A DNA stretch of 64,000 nt, taken from positions 806,001 through 870,000 of the forward strand of contig CAVPXF010000056.1 of assembly GCA_963709655.1 (NCBI GenBank), given 5' to 3'. A program made the position numbers and the translations under genes. Under the pieces are notes generated by a model. That model was not told the origin of the DNA. It saw nothing but the letters and a program-made list of their open reading frames with translations, and made no database searches. Numbering within the stretch: position 1 is the first letter of the stretch; every line of letters begins with the position of its first letter. This document shows positions 43,495 through 52,034 of this stretch, piece after piece. The DNA comes from Roseiarcus sp963709655 (GTDB lineage: Bacteria; Pseudomonadota; Alphaproteobacteria; Rhizobiales; Beijerinckiaceae).

Positions 43495-44610
43495 TCAGGT
43501 CGTCGACCCGATCACGCCTTCGAGCAGGTAGTCCATCTTGTCGAGGTACGGGTCAAGGTTGCCGTAAGTCTTGTCGATGACGAGCTTGCCCTTGTTGTCC
43601 TTGAGCGGCCCGACATAGATTGGCTTCTTCGCCTTCAGGCCCTCGATGGCGGCGAGCGCGGCCTTCTGCGCCTCCGGCGTCGCGGCGGCGCCGAACGGCG
43701 TGTTGCGGACGAAGTCGACCTCGTAGCCGCCGATGAGGAAATTCGGCGGGTTCTTGCCGGCCGCGAGGTCGGCGGCGTAGCCCTTGTAGATCGTCTCCCA
43801 CTTGTATTCGGCGCCGGTGATGAAGCCCTTGGGCGCGAGCGGAGCCTGGCTCGCGTTGTGGCCGCAGCTCATCGCGCCGCGCTTCTCGGCCGTCTCGATC
43901 ACCACCTTGGGCCCATCGACGTGGCAGGTGATGACGTCGCAGCCGGCGTCGACGAGAGCGTTGGCGGCTTCGGCTTCGCGCACCGGCATCGACCAGTCGC
44001 CGGTGAAGATCACCTGCACCACCGCCTTCGGATTGGTCGAGCGCGCGCCGAGCAGAACCGAATTGATGTTCGAGAGCACGCTGGCGATCGGCTTCGCCGC
44101 AACGAAGCCGATCTTGTTGGACTTGGTGCAGAGGCCGGCGGCGACACCGTCAACATAGTGCGCCTGATTCAGATAGCCGAAATACGAACCGGCGTTCTTC
44201 GGATCCTTGTCCTTGTTCCACAAGGGCGCGGCGTGGCGGAACTCGACCTCCGGATATTTCTTGGCGAGGTCGACGACGAAGGGGGTGTAGTAGCCGAACG
44301 AGGTGGCCAGGATCAGGCCCGCGCCGTCGAGGTTGATCATCGATTCCATCGACTTCGACACGGCGTCGGTCTCGGGCACGTTCTCTTCCTCGACCACTTT
44401 GACGCCCGGCACTTTCTTCAACGCCTGGATCGCGACCGCATGCGCCTGGTTCCAGCCGAAGTCGTCGCGCGCGCCGACATAGACGACGCCGACCGTCAGG
44501 TCCTTGGCGGCGAGCGCGCGCCCGATGGCGCCGATGTTCAGCGTTGCGCCCGCGAGCCCCAGGGCGGTGGTCTTGATCAACGTGCGACGCGACATTCCCG
44601 ATGCAGACAT
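43495..44610 (-). CDS. BMP-family ABC transporter substrate-binding protein (Tat-exported)
   Basis: A 371-residue periplasmic binding protein of the basic membrane protein/PnrA-like family (PF02608), which mostly bind nucleosides and other heterocycles. The N-terminus carries a Tat-type signal (SRRTLIKTTALGLAGATLN). Core motifs are VGVVYVGARDDFGWNQAHA, LILATSFGYYTPFV and YFGYLNQAHYVDGVAAGL. GAGGA lies 8 nt before ATG 44610. As the first cistron it probably follows the operon promoter in the gene-free region upstream. It is the best single clue to the imported substrate, but ligand residues cannot be read with confidence here. Confidence 0.93.
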   Translation of the reverse strand: MSASGMSRRTLIKTTALGLAGATLNIGAIGRALAAKDLTVGVVYVGARDDFGWNQAHAVAIQALKKVPGVKVVEEENVPETDAVSKSMESMINLDGAGLILATSFGYYTPFVVDLAKKYPEVEFRHAAPLWNKDKDPKNAGSYFGYLNQAHYVDGVAAGLCTKSNKIGFVAAKPIASVLSNINSVLLGARSTNPKAVVQVIFTGDWSMPVREAEAANALVDAGCDVITCHVDGPKVVIETAEKRGAMSCGHNASQAPLAPKGFITGAEYKWETIYKGYAADLAAGKNPPNFLIGGYEVDFVRNTPFGAAATPEAQKAALAAIEGLKAKKPIYVGPLKDNKGKLVIDKTYGNLDPYLDKMDYLLEGVIGSTT

Positions 44611-45199
44611 TCTGACGTCCTCATGCTCGAATCCGTGACGCGGGCGCCGCGCCATTCCCCGGCGTCAACTTTTGCAAAGAGCATGCCGAAGGTTGCGGCG
44701 TATTGTCACGGGTTTCGCGCGACGGAAAGGCCGCTATCGCCTTAATTGTCGGCGCCCTGCCGCAACGTTAGGCTCTGCGCCCAGAGCTTGCGCGGCGCTT
44801 TTCGGGGGCGCGAATCCTCCGCGCGCGTAAATCCGGGCCGGTCCGACGGCGAGGCGCGTCGGGAGTTGCAGAGCGCGGTCACGCCGCCGTCGATCTCGAT
44901 GCGGATCCGTCTGTCGGCGACGCTTCCGGCCGTGACGCTTTCGACCTCCAGCGAAGGAGTCCGATTCCGCCCGGACGATCCCCCGGCCGGGGAAGGAAAT
45001 CCCTCCCTTGCACCCGGCCGCGCCCGGTCTTGCGCCCTCGTTTCGCGCGCCCGTTCCGACCTGATAACCGCCAGTTCGGACGACGTGCTTGCGCTGACAC
45101 CCTCGACGCCGAGCGAGGCCGATCCCTCTGCTCGTCCAGCGAGGGCCCGCTTCCGCCGTCGCGCGCGTCGGGGCAGGGACGTCGGCAGGGGCTTCGCTT
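44611..45199. other. Gene-free region upstream of the catabolic operon
   Basis: Roughly 590 bases between the BMP gene (leaving leftward) and the SDR stop at 45200. Frames open on both strands over most of it, but they have no ribosome sites, no recognisable domains and arginine-rich shadow composition. The operon promoter and any regulator site should lie near 44611-44760. I cannot assign either. No regulator gene for the operon is present next to it. Confidence 0.5.
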
Positions 45200-45901
45200 T
45201 CACCACGGCACGACGCGGCCGAGGTAGTCGAGATAACGCAGGCCTGGCGCGCCTTGCGCGGCGAGGAGCACGTTGACCAGGTTCGGGACGCTCTCCTCGA
45301 TGCTGAGCCGTCCGTCCGGACCGCCCATGTCGGTGCGCACCCAGCCGGGCGCCATCAGCACCAGGGCCCGGGAGGAGGCCGCGTGGCGGGCGGCGAAGCT
45401 GCGCATGAACATGTTGAGCGCGGCCTTGCTGCCCCGGTACACCTCCCGCATCCCCGTGGCGTTGTTGCTGACGCTGCCCTGGCCGGACGACATGATCCCG
45501 ATCAGCCCGGTGGGCGCGACGCAATCCTGCAGGGCTTCGACGACCCGCATCGGGCTCAGCGCATTGGTGACCATGACGCGGATGAATTCCTCGGTCGTGA
45601 CCTCGCCGATCGTTTCGTTTGGATTGTTGGTGACTCCCGCGTTGACGAACAGGGCGTCAAACGTTCGTCCGTTGAGCCGGGCGCTGAGCGCCGCGATCTG
45701 GTCCGGCTCGCAGATGTCCAGCGTTTCGATCTCGACCCGGCCTTTGGACGCGTCGGCGAGCTCGTGCAGCCGGGTCCGCGCCGTTCCCCGGACCGTGCCG
45801 ACGACATTCCAGCCGTGCTTCAAATATTCTTCGGCCATCGCATAGCCGAGGCCCCGCGAGGCTCCGACCAGCACAATGGTTTTCGGCGGCGACGTGGCCA
45901 T
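45200..45901 (-). CDS. SDR family oxidoreductase divergent from a LysR gene
   Basis: A 233-residue SDR starting MATSPPKTIVLVGASRGLGY at ATG 45901. It has GASRGLGYA as cofactor loop, TLDICEPDQIAAL, VNAGVTNNP and the catalytic YRGSK. The C-terminus (GWVRTDMGGPDGRLSIEESV) is the region that closes over substrate, similar to csgA-type and C-factor SDRs. Substrate unknown. The gene shares a 121-nt divergent promoter with the LysR fragment at 46023, and a perfect LysR-type operator lies in that region, so regulation by a LysR protein is likely. Confidence 0.9.
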   Translation of the reverse strand: MATSPPKTIVLVGASRGLGYAMAEEYLKHGWNVVGTVRGTARTRLHELADASKGRVEIETLDICEPDQIAALSARLNGRTFDALFVNAGVTNNPNETIGEVTTEEFIRVMVTNALSPMRVVEALQDCVAPTGLIGIMSSGQGSVSNNATGMREVYRGSKAALNMFMRSFAARHAASSRALVLMAPGWVRTDMGGPDGRLSIEESVPNLVNVLLAAQGAPGLRYLDYLGRVVPW

Positions 45902-45979
45902 GACGTTTGCTCCGGCTTCGTGACGGACCGGAGATGGCGCCGGTCGCGTCCTTGCGCCAGACGCAATATCGGCAATAAA

Positions 45980-46000
45980 CGATTGCGTCAGACGCAATCG
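45980..46000. promoter_or_regulatory. LysR-type operator (ATT-N11-AAT palindrome)
   Basis: CGATTGCGT and ACGCAATCG form perfect 9-bp arms around a 3-nt centre (CAG). The core is ATTGCGTCAGACGCAAT, the classical T-N11-A LysR box. A second copy of the half-site CAGACGCAAT lies at 45958-45967, 31 bp from the same word in the palindrome (45989-45998), about three helical turns, as expected for recognition and activation sites of a LysR tetramer. It sits 23 bp from the LysR start and about 80 bp from the SDR start. Confidence 0.75.
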
Positions 46001-46022
46001 ACTTGCGCGAAAGGCGGCGGCC

Positions 46023-46343
46023 ATGCAGGGCGTGGACTTGAATCTGCTCGTCGCCCTCGACGCTTTGCTTGCCGAGGGCAGCGTGACCGGGGCGGCGCGA
46101 CGTCTTGGCCTGAGCCCCGCGGCGACGAGCCGGACGCTCGCGCGCCTGCGCGCGGCGACGGGCGATCCGCTTCTGGTCCGCGCCGGGCGCGCGCTCGCGC
46201 CGACGCCGCGCGCCCTCGAGCTTGGCGCGCGCCTTGCCGCGCTGACCCGCGGGGCGCAGGCGATGCTTCGTCCGGCCGCGACGACTCTGAATGTCGAAAC
46301 GCTTGGCGCCGGGACCCGTTCCCAAATTTGGCGCAGCGACTAA
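46023..46343 (+). pseudogene. Truncated LysR-family regulator (DNA-binding part only)
   Basis: The frame encodes a good LysR winged helix-turn-helix, MQGVDLNLLVALDALLAEGS then VTGAARRLGLSPAATSRTLA and PLLVRAGRALAPTPRALEL, up to about residue 88. The remaining residues (NVETLGAGTRSQIWRSD) are unrelated and the frame stops at 46343, inside a palindrome. Family members are about 300 residues with a substrate-binding domain, which is missing; DNA downstream belongs to the hybrid kinase. The product could still bind its operator but would lack effector control and the usual tetramer contacts. Confidence 0.78.
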
Positions 46344-46355
46344 ATCGCGATTTAG
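46340..46355. repeat. Perfect 16-bp palindrome at the LysR truncation point
   Basis: CTAAATCGCGATTTAG is a perfect palindrome that supplies the stop codon of the truncated LysR gene. It lies about 155 bp upstream of the hybrid kinase start and is followed by an A7 run and AT-rich sequence. It may be a binding site for a dimeric regulator of the kinase gene, or mark the deletion junction. Confidence 0.5.
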
Positions 46356-46510
46356 GCGAAGCCAAAAAAACGACACGATTTTAAGTGTTTGGTTGAGGGC
46401 AGGCGGCTGGATCGTCGCGTTGTCGTCTTGTTTGTGTCGCGCCTGGATCGTCGGCGGCGGTCCGCTTCCCCGACCGTGTGTGAACAATGCAAAGCGCCAG
46501 GAGGGCGTCG

Positions 46511-49500
46511 ATGAGCGCGTCGGCGACGAACACTGGAGCGACCTCTCGGGGGCCCATTCGCGATTTTCTCGCCGGCGGCGGAGAACTCGGCGGGCGCCTG
46601 CGCGCCTATCCCTGGGACACAACCTCCCTGGCATCGCCTGAGACCTGGCCTCCGAGCCTGAAAATGGCGATCCGGATCATGCTGACGTCTCCCCAGCCGA
46701 TCTGGATCGGTTGGGGAGACGATCTCACCTACTTCTACAACGACGCTTACAAGTCGATCATCGGCGGCAAGCACCCGTGGGCCCTCGGCCGCCCGACGCG
46801 CGAGGTCTGGAGCGAAATATGGCCCGAGATCGGACCGATGCTGGACACGGCGCTCGGCGGAGATCAGGGGACGTTTATCGAATCGCAGCTCCTGATCATG
46901 GAGCGCAACGGCTACCCGGAAGAAACCTACTACACATTTTCCTATAGCCCGATCCCGAGCGACGACGGGTCGGTCGGAGGGATCTTCTGCGCCAACAGCG
47001 AAGATACGCAGCGGGTGATCGGCGCGCGGCAGCTCGCGCTCCTGAGGGACCTCGCCGCCGAAGCGGGTCACGCGCGCAACTGGCGCGAGGCCTGCAGGCG
47101 AAGCGCCATCGCGCTCGAAGGGAACCCCCACGACCTGCCGTTCGCGATGATCTACGTCGGCGAGCGCAACGCGTCGAGCGCGGAGCTGGCGGGCGCCTGC
47201 GGCATTGCGCCGGGCCACCCGGCCGCCCCCGAGACGATCGCCGTCAACGGCGGGCCGCCCTGGCCGATCGGCCAGGTTCTGCAGTCGCAAAGCGTGCGCG
47301 TCGTAGCGAATCTCGAAGCGCTTTTCGGCGCCGATATTCCCGCCGGGCCCTGGCCGCATCCGCCGACCAAGGCCGCGCTCATTCCGGTTCCGCCGACGGG
47401 CGACACCGGTCGCGCAGCCGTTCTTGTGGTCGGACTGAACCCGTTTCGCGTATTCGACGACGACTACCGGGGCTTCCTCGGCCTCGCCGCCGGCCAGATC
47501 GCAGCGGCGATCGCCAACGCCCAGGCCTATGAGGAGGAACGGCGGCGCGCGGAGGCGCTGGCGGAGCTCGACCGGGCGAAGACCACCTTCTTTTCCAACG
47601 TCAGCCACGAATTCCGCACGCCGCTGACGCTGATGCTCGGGCCGATCGAGGACATGCTCCAGGATACGCCTGTGCATCTACTGCCTGTCCACCGCCATCG
47701 TCTCGAGACCGCCCACCGGAATAGTCTCCGCCTCCTGAAGCTCGTCAATTCCCTGCTTGATTTCGCCCGCATCGAAGCCGGCCGCACGGACGTCAGCTTC
47801 GAGCCGGTGGACCTGGCGCAGCTGACCGAAGAATTGGCGTCCAACTTCGAATCGGCGACCGAGCGGGCCGGGCTCTCCCTGGCGATCCGCTGCGAGGAGC
47901 TGCCGGAGCCCGTCTATGTCGATCGCGACATGTGGGAGAAGATTGTCCTCAATCTCCTCTCGAACGCGTTCAAATTCACCTTCGAGGGCGGAATCGCGGT
48001 CGAGCTCAAGAGTTCGCCCGATCGCCGGTTCGCCCTGCTCGTCGTCAGCGACAGCGGCGTCGGAATTCCTCGGTCCGAACTGCCAAGGCTGTTCGAGCGG
48101 TTCCACCGGATCGAGGGGCAGAGAAGCCGCTCGTTCGAAGGCTCCGGCATCGGTCTCGCCCTGGTGCGGGAGCTGGTGAGGCTGCACGGCGGAACGGTCG
48201 AGGCCGAGAGCGAGGAAGGCAAGGGCGCGTCCTTCACGATCGCGATTCCCTGCGGGTCGAAGCATCTCGCGGCGGACACGATCGGCAAGTCGCGCTCGCG
48301 CGCCTCGACCTCGCTGCGCGCCGGCGCTTTCGTCGAGGAGGCGCTACGCTGGCTGCCGGACGACAGGAACCCGGACGACGCGCCGGACGATCGCGCCGAC
48401 GAGCCGGGCCGTTTCACCCTCCAGGGACGGACGGCCGGAGCGCGCATCCTGGTCGCCGACGACAACGCCGACATGCGCGCTTACGTCCGCCGGCTGCTCG
48501 GATCGCGATGGCAGGTGGAGACGGTCGCGGACGGCGTGGAGGCGCTGGCGGCGATGCGGGCGCGCAAGCCCGATCTAGTGCTGACCGACGTCATGATGCC
48601 GCGCCTCGACGGCTTCGGCCTCTTGAGCGAAGTGCGCAACGACCCCGAGTTGCGCGACCTGCCCGTCATCGTGCTGTCGGCGCGCGCGGGCGAAGATGCG
48701 CGGGTGGAGGGCCTCGACGCCAAGGCCGACGACTACCTGACGAAGCCTTTCTCCGCGCGCGAACTCCTGGCCCGCGTGAACGCCAACCTCGAGATGGCGC
48801 TCCTTCGGCGCGAAACGACCCGCGACCTGCGGGAAAGCGAGGCGCGCTTTCGCAACATGGCCGAGCATGCGCCGGTCATCATGTGGATGACGGACCCGAA
48901 CGGCTCGCTCACCTATATCAACCGACTGTGGACCGAATATACGGGCCAGAGCGTGGAGGAGGCGCTGGGCTTCGGCGCCTGGGCGGCGCTGCACCCCGAG
49001 GATCGCGAACCTTCGCGCCGTGGGTTTGTCGAGGCCGGGACGGAGCGCGCGCCGTTCCGGATGGAATTTCGTCTCCGCCGCTCAGACGGCAGCTATCGCT
49101 GGGCGATCAGCGCCGCCGGACCGCGGTTCGGCGACGACGGCGAGTTTCTCGGCCATATCGGCTCGGTGATCGACATCGCCGACCGCAAGGAAGCCGAAAG
49201 GGTGCTGAAGCAGGCCAACGAATTGCTGGAGCAGCGCGTCGCAGCCGCAATCGCCGAGCGCGCGCAAGCCGAGGCGCAACTGCTTCAGGCGCAGAAGATG
49301 GAGGCGGTCGGCAGGCTCACCGGCGGCGTCGCGCACGACTTCAACAACGTCCTGCAGGTCATCAGCGGCAATCTGCAGCTGCTTGGCCGCGACGTCGAGG
49401 GCAACGCCCGCGCCGAGCAGCGCCTGCAGACGGCCGTTTCGGCCATCTCCCGCGGTTCGAAACTCGCCTCGCAACTCCTGGCCTTCGGCCGGCGCCAGCC

Positions 49501-50926
49501 GCTCGCGCCGAAGGTGGTCAATCTCGGCCGCCTGATCCGCAGTTTCGACGACATGCTGCGCCGGGCGCTCGGCGAGGGGGTCGAAGTCGAGACGGTGATC
49601 GCTGGCGGCCTGTGGAACACGTTTGTCGATTCGGTCCAGGTCGAGAACGCGCTCCTGAACCTCGCCATCAACGCGCGCGACGCCATGGAGGGCCACGGCA
49701 AGCTCACCATCGAAGCCGGCAACGCCTATCTCGACGACCAGTACGCAGCGCGCCACAGCGAGGTGTCCGCCGGCCAGTACGTGGTCATCGCCGTCACCGA
49801 CACCGGGGCCGGCATCCCGGCAGAGCTCCTCGAGAGCGTCTTCGAACCGTTCTTCACGACCAAGCCCGAGGGCCAGGGCACCGGGCTCGGGCTCAGCATG
49901 GTCTACGGCTTCGTCAAGCAGTCCGGAGGCCACATCAAGATTTATAGCGAAGTCGGCCAGGGCACGACCGCGCGTCTTTACCTGCCGCGCTCGAAAGGCA
50001 TGGAGGACGTCGAAACCGATGTCGAGTTCGGGCCGGCGACCGGCGGCGCCGAGACGGTGTTGGTCGTCGAGGACGACGAGCAGGTGCGCCTGACGGTGGT
50101 CGACATGCTGTCGGAGCTCGGCTACCGGGTGCTCAAGGCGAAGGACGCCGGGAGCGCGCTCGCGATCGTCGAGAGCGGCGTCCCGATCGACCTCCTGTTC
50201 ACCGACGTGGTGATGCCGGGACCGCTTCGCAGCCCGGAACTGGCCCGCAAGGCCAAGGAGCGGCTGCCCGGCCTCGCCGTGCTGTTCACGTCGGGATACA
50301 CGGAAAACGCGATCGTGCACGGCGGCCGGCTGGACGAAGGGATCGAGCTTCTGAGCAAGCCCTATAGCCGCGAGGCTCTGGCCCGGAAGATTCAGCACGT
50401 GCTGAGAAACCAGCCGCAGCGCCGCGCAGTCGAGCCGGATTCGTCGCGCTCCGCCCGGCGCCAGGAGGCGAGCGAAGGCCAGCCTGCCGCTTCCGGTCCG
50501 CTGAGGGTCCTTCTGGTGGAGGACGACGCTTTGATCCGGCTGTCCACTGTCGACATGCTCGAGAATCTCGGACATTCCGTCGAGGAAGCGGGCGATGCGC
50601 CGACGGCCTTGGAGAGGCTGGACAAGGGTGTGTTCGACGTCCTCGTCACCGACGTCAAGCTGCCCGGCATGTCGGGGGAAGATCTCGCGGCGCGCGCCGC
50701 GCAACGCCGCCCCGGCCTCGGCGTCGTCTTTGCGACCGGCTACCAGATGGCGTCGGGCGCCGGCCGGCGCGCGGGGCTTCAAGGCGCAGTGTTGCTCCAG
50801 AAGCCCTACAACGAGCGGAGCATCGGCTCGGCTCTGGACAAGGCGATGGCGGGCAGGACGAGGTCAGAGACGCGGGGAACTCCCGACCCAAAGGCGACGA
50901 CTGCGCGGCCGGCGCCGGAGGGGTGA
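46511..50926 (+). CDS. Giant hybrid sensor kinase with two kinase modules and three receivers
   Basis: A 1,471-residue soluble hybrid kinase. Start ATG 46511 has AGGAGGG 5 nt upstream. Order: PAS-like sensor (about 20-170, family word GELGGRLRAYPWDTTSLASP), GAF-like domain (180-345), HisKA with VSHEFRTPL (His near 366) and HATPase (to about 590), receiver 1 (LVADDNADMR; TDVMMPRLDG), PAS with PAC (775-900), second HisKA with VAHDFNNVLQ (His near 941) and HATPase (FFTTKPEGQGTGLGLSM), receiver 2 (LVVEDDEQVRL; FTDVVMPG) and receiver 3 (LLVEDDALIRL; VTDVKLPGMSG). All phospho-acceptor residues seem present. There is no membrane segment and no adjacent output regulator, so phosphate probably passes to a separate phosphotransfer protein. 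Confidence 0.92.
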   Translation: MSASATNTGATSRGPIRDFLAGGGELGGRLRAYPWDTTSLASPETWPPSLKMAIRIMLTSPQPIWIGWGDDLTYFYNDAYKSIIGGKHPWALGRPTREVWSEIWPEIGPMLDTALGGDQGTFIESQLLIMERNGYPEETYYTFSYSPIPSDDGSVGGIFCANSEDTQRVIGARQLALLRDLAAEAGHARNWREACRRSAIALEGNPHDLPFAMIYVGERNASSAELAGACGIAPGHPAAPETIAVNGGPPWPIGQVLQSQSVRVVANLEALFGADIPAGPWPHPPTKAALIPVPPTGDTGRAAVLVVGLNPFRVFDDDYRGFLGLAAGQIAAAIANAQAYEEERRRAEALAELDRAKTTFFSNVSHEFRTPLTLMLGPIEDMLQDTPVHLLPVHRHRLETAHRNSLRLLKLVNSLLDFARIEAGRTDVSFEPVDLAQLTEELASNFESATERAGLSLAIRCEELPEPVYVDRDMWEKIVLNLLSNAFKFTFEGGIAVELKSSPDRRFALLVVSDSGVGIPRSELPRLFERFHRIEGQRSRSFEGSGIGLALVRELVRLHGGTVEAESEEGKGASFTIAIPCGSKHLAADTIGKSRSRASTSLRAGAFVEEALRWLPDDRNPDDAPDDRADEPGRFTLQGRTAGARILVADDNADMRAYVRRLLGSRWQVETVADGVEALAAMRARKPDLVLTDVMMPRLDGFGLLSEVRNDPELRDLPVIVLSARAGEDARVEGLDAKADDYLTKPFSARELLARVNANLEMALLRRETTRDLRESEARFRNMAEHAPVIMWMTDPNGSLTYINRLWTEYTGQSVEEALGFGAWAALHPEDREPSRRGFVEAGTERAPFRMEFRLRRSDGSYRWAISAAGPRFGDDGEFLGHIGSVIDIADRKEAERVLKQANELLEQRVAAAIAERAQAEAQLLQAQKMEAVGRLTGGVAHDFNNVLQVISGNLQLLGRDVEGNARAEQRLQTAVSAISRGSKLASQLLAFGRRQPLAPKVVNLGRLIRSFDDMLRRALGEGVEVETVIAGGLWNTFVDSVQVENALLNLAINARDAMEGHGKLTIEAGNAYLDDQYAARHSEVSAGQYVVIAVTDTGAGIPAELLESVFEPFFTTKPEGQGTGLGLSMVYGFVKQSGGHIKIYSEVGQGTTARLYLPRSKGMEDVETDVEFGPATGGAETVLVVEDDEQVRLTVVDMLSELGYRVLKAKDAGSALAIVESGVPIDLLFTDVVMPGPLRSPELARKAKERLPGLAVLFTSGYTENAIVHGGRLDEGIELLSKPYSREALARKIQHVLRNQPQRRAVEPDSSRSARRQEASEGQPAASGPLRVLLVEDDALIRLSTVDMLENLGHSVEEAGDAPTALERLDKGVFDVLVTDVKLPGMSGEDLAARAAQRRPGLGVVFATGYQMASGAGRRAGLQGAVLLQKPYNERSIGSALDKAMAGRTRSETRGTPDPKATTARPAPEG

Positions 50927-51198
50927 CGGCGAAACATTCCGAGAGCTGTCACTCGAACGGTCCGCGTCCATCCGCAGCCTCGCCGTCTCGCGAATTTCCA
51001 TCGTCTCATCCTCGCAAACGCGAGGGAACGATGAGAGGGCCGAAGCGGTTCCACTGGCGAGGCGGCTTTCGGGCCACGACAGCCAAGCGTCGAGGCGAGG
51101 TCAGCGCCGCCGGGGTGGACCGGTTGCCCCATCGCGTCGAGAACCAGAAAGACGCTGCCGCCATGCTCGAAGGCTGCGTCGGCCGGCGCCGCGCTCCG

Positions 51199-51696
51199 TC
51201 ACTTCATTGGCGGCGGGGGCGGCGGCAGCAGGGTGATCGTGGTCACGCCCGCAGCCACGTTGAGCCCGGTCTGGCCCTGGATCGAGACCGGCTGCAGGGA
51301 GAAGGCGTTCCCGGTTCCGCCGACGAGCACATTGGCGCCCACGCCTGCGCCAGCGGTCGCCTGGGCGCCGACTCCGCTGTAGGTCCCCGACAGGGCGCCG
51401 CGCGGAATGCCGGAGGACGACGCGATCACACCCCAGATGAGCTGGCCCTGATTGACCGCGCCGAGCGCGACGCCGAACGTGTCGATGTGTCCGAGATAGG
51501 GTTCGGGCGGACCGCCGTTGGCCGGCCTGAACAGGCACGTCATGGTTTGCTTCTGCGTCAGGATCATGCCGATCCCCGCCGAGACGTCGCACGAAAGCGT
51601 GCCGACCTGCGCCCCCGACTGCGCCGCGGCTGGAGATGCGCCGAGTGCGCCCAATGGGAGCGCCGCGCTCAGAAGCAAGACGATGCGTGGTTTCAT
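51199..51696 (-). CDS. DUF992-family exported protein
   Basis: A 165-residue protein of the DUF992 family (PF06186), found mainly in Hyphomicrobiales. ATG 51696 is preceded by GGAGGATGACGAC, a good ribosome site, and opens a Sec signal peptide (RIVLLLSAALPLGALGASPAAA). The family hallmarks are VGTLSCDVSAGIGMILTQKQ, a second Cys in MTCLFRP, YLGHIDTFGVALG and VLVGGTGNAFSLQPVSIQGQ. The C-terminus ends in a run of prolines. Function unknown; the protein is periplasmic or outer-membrane associated. Its upstream region carries a tandem 25-bp repeat. Confidence 0.9.
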   Translation of the reverse strand: MKPRIVLLLSAALPLGALGASPAAAQSGAQVGTLSCDVSAGIGMILTQKQTMTCLFRPANGGPPEPYLGHIDTFGVALGAVNQGQLIWGVIASSSGIPRGALSGTYSGVGAQATAGAGVGANVLVGGTGNAFSLQPVSIQGQTGLNVAAGVTTITLLPPPPPPMK

Positions 51697-51916
51697 GTCG
51701 TCATCCTCCGGGTTGCGGCGCCGTTTGCGCCGGAATGGAGACACTAGCCGGTCGGGCGCGGTCTGCAACGCAAAATGTCGGCCTGCGTCGAACCGAACTT
51801 ACGGCCTCCGACAGCGGCGTGAGCGGTGGCAGGTTCCGGTCGCCGTCATCGCCGGCGTCCTTGTCGGATCCATTGTCCAGACGCGGGCGCTGCCCAAAGC
51901 TCCTCGGCGCGGCTTT

Positions 51917-51966
51917 GTCATGATCATACGCATGACGCCGGGTCATGATCATACGCATGACGCCGG
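51917..51966. repeat. Two perfect tandem copies of a 25-bp unit
   Basis: The unit GTCATGATCATACGCATGAC plus CGCCG-G occurs at 51917-51941 and again at 51942-51966 with no difference. Each unit contains an inverted repeat (GTCATG...CATGAC) and the palindrome ATGATCAT. It lies about 220 bp upstream of the DUF992 gene and 70 bp beyond the end of the UPF0114 gene. The rest of the gap 51697-52034 shows no gene. Confidence 0.85.
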
Positions 51967-52034
51967 CGTCGATCATCTTCGGCGCCGTCGTGGCGTGCAT
52001 TGTCCGGATTGGCGTTGGGAACGCCTCCCTCGCC

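Noticed and set aside
44742..45524. Frames on both strands in the gap upstream of the BMP gene
   Set aside because: They lack ribosome sites and motifs, and one overlaps the SDR coding end; arginine-rich composition marks them as spurious.
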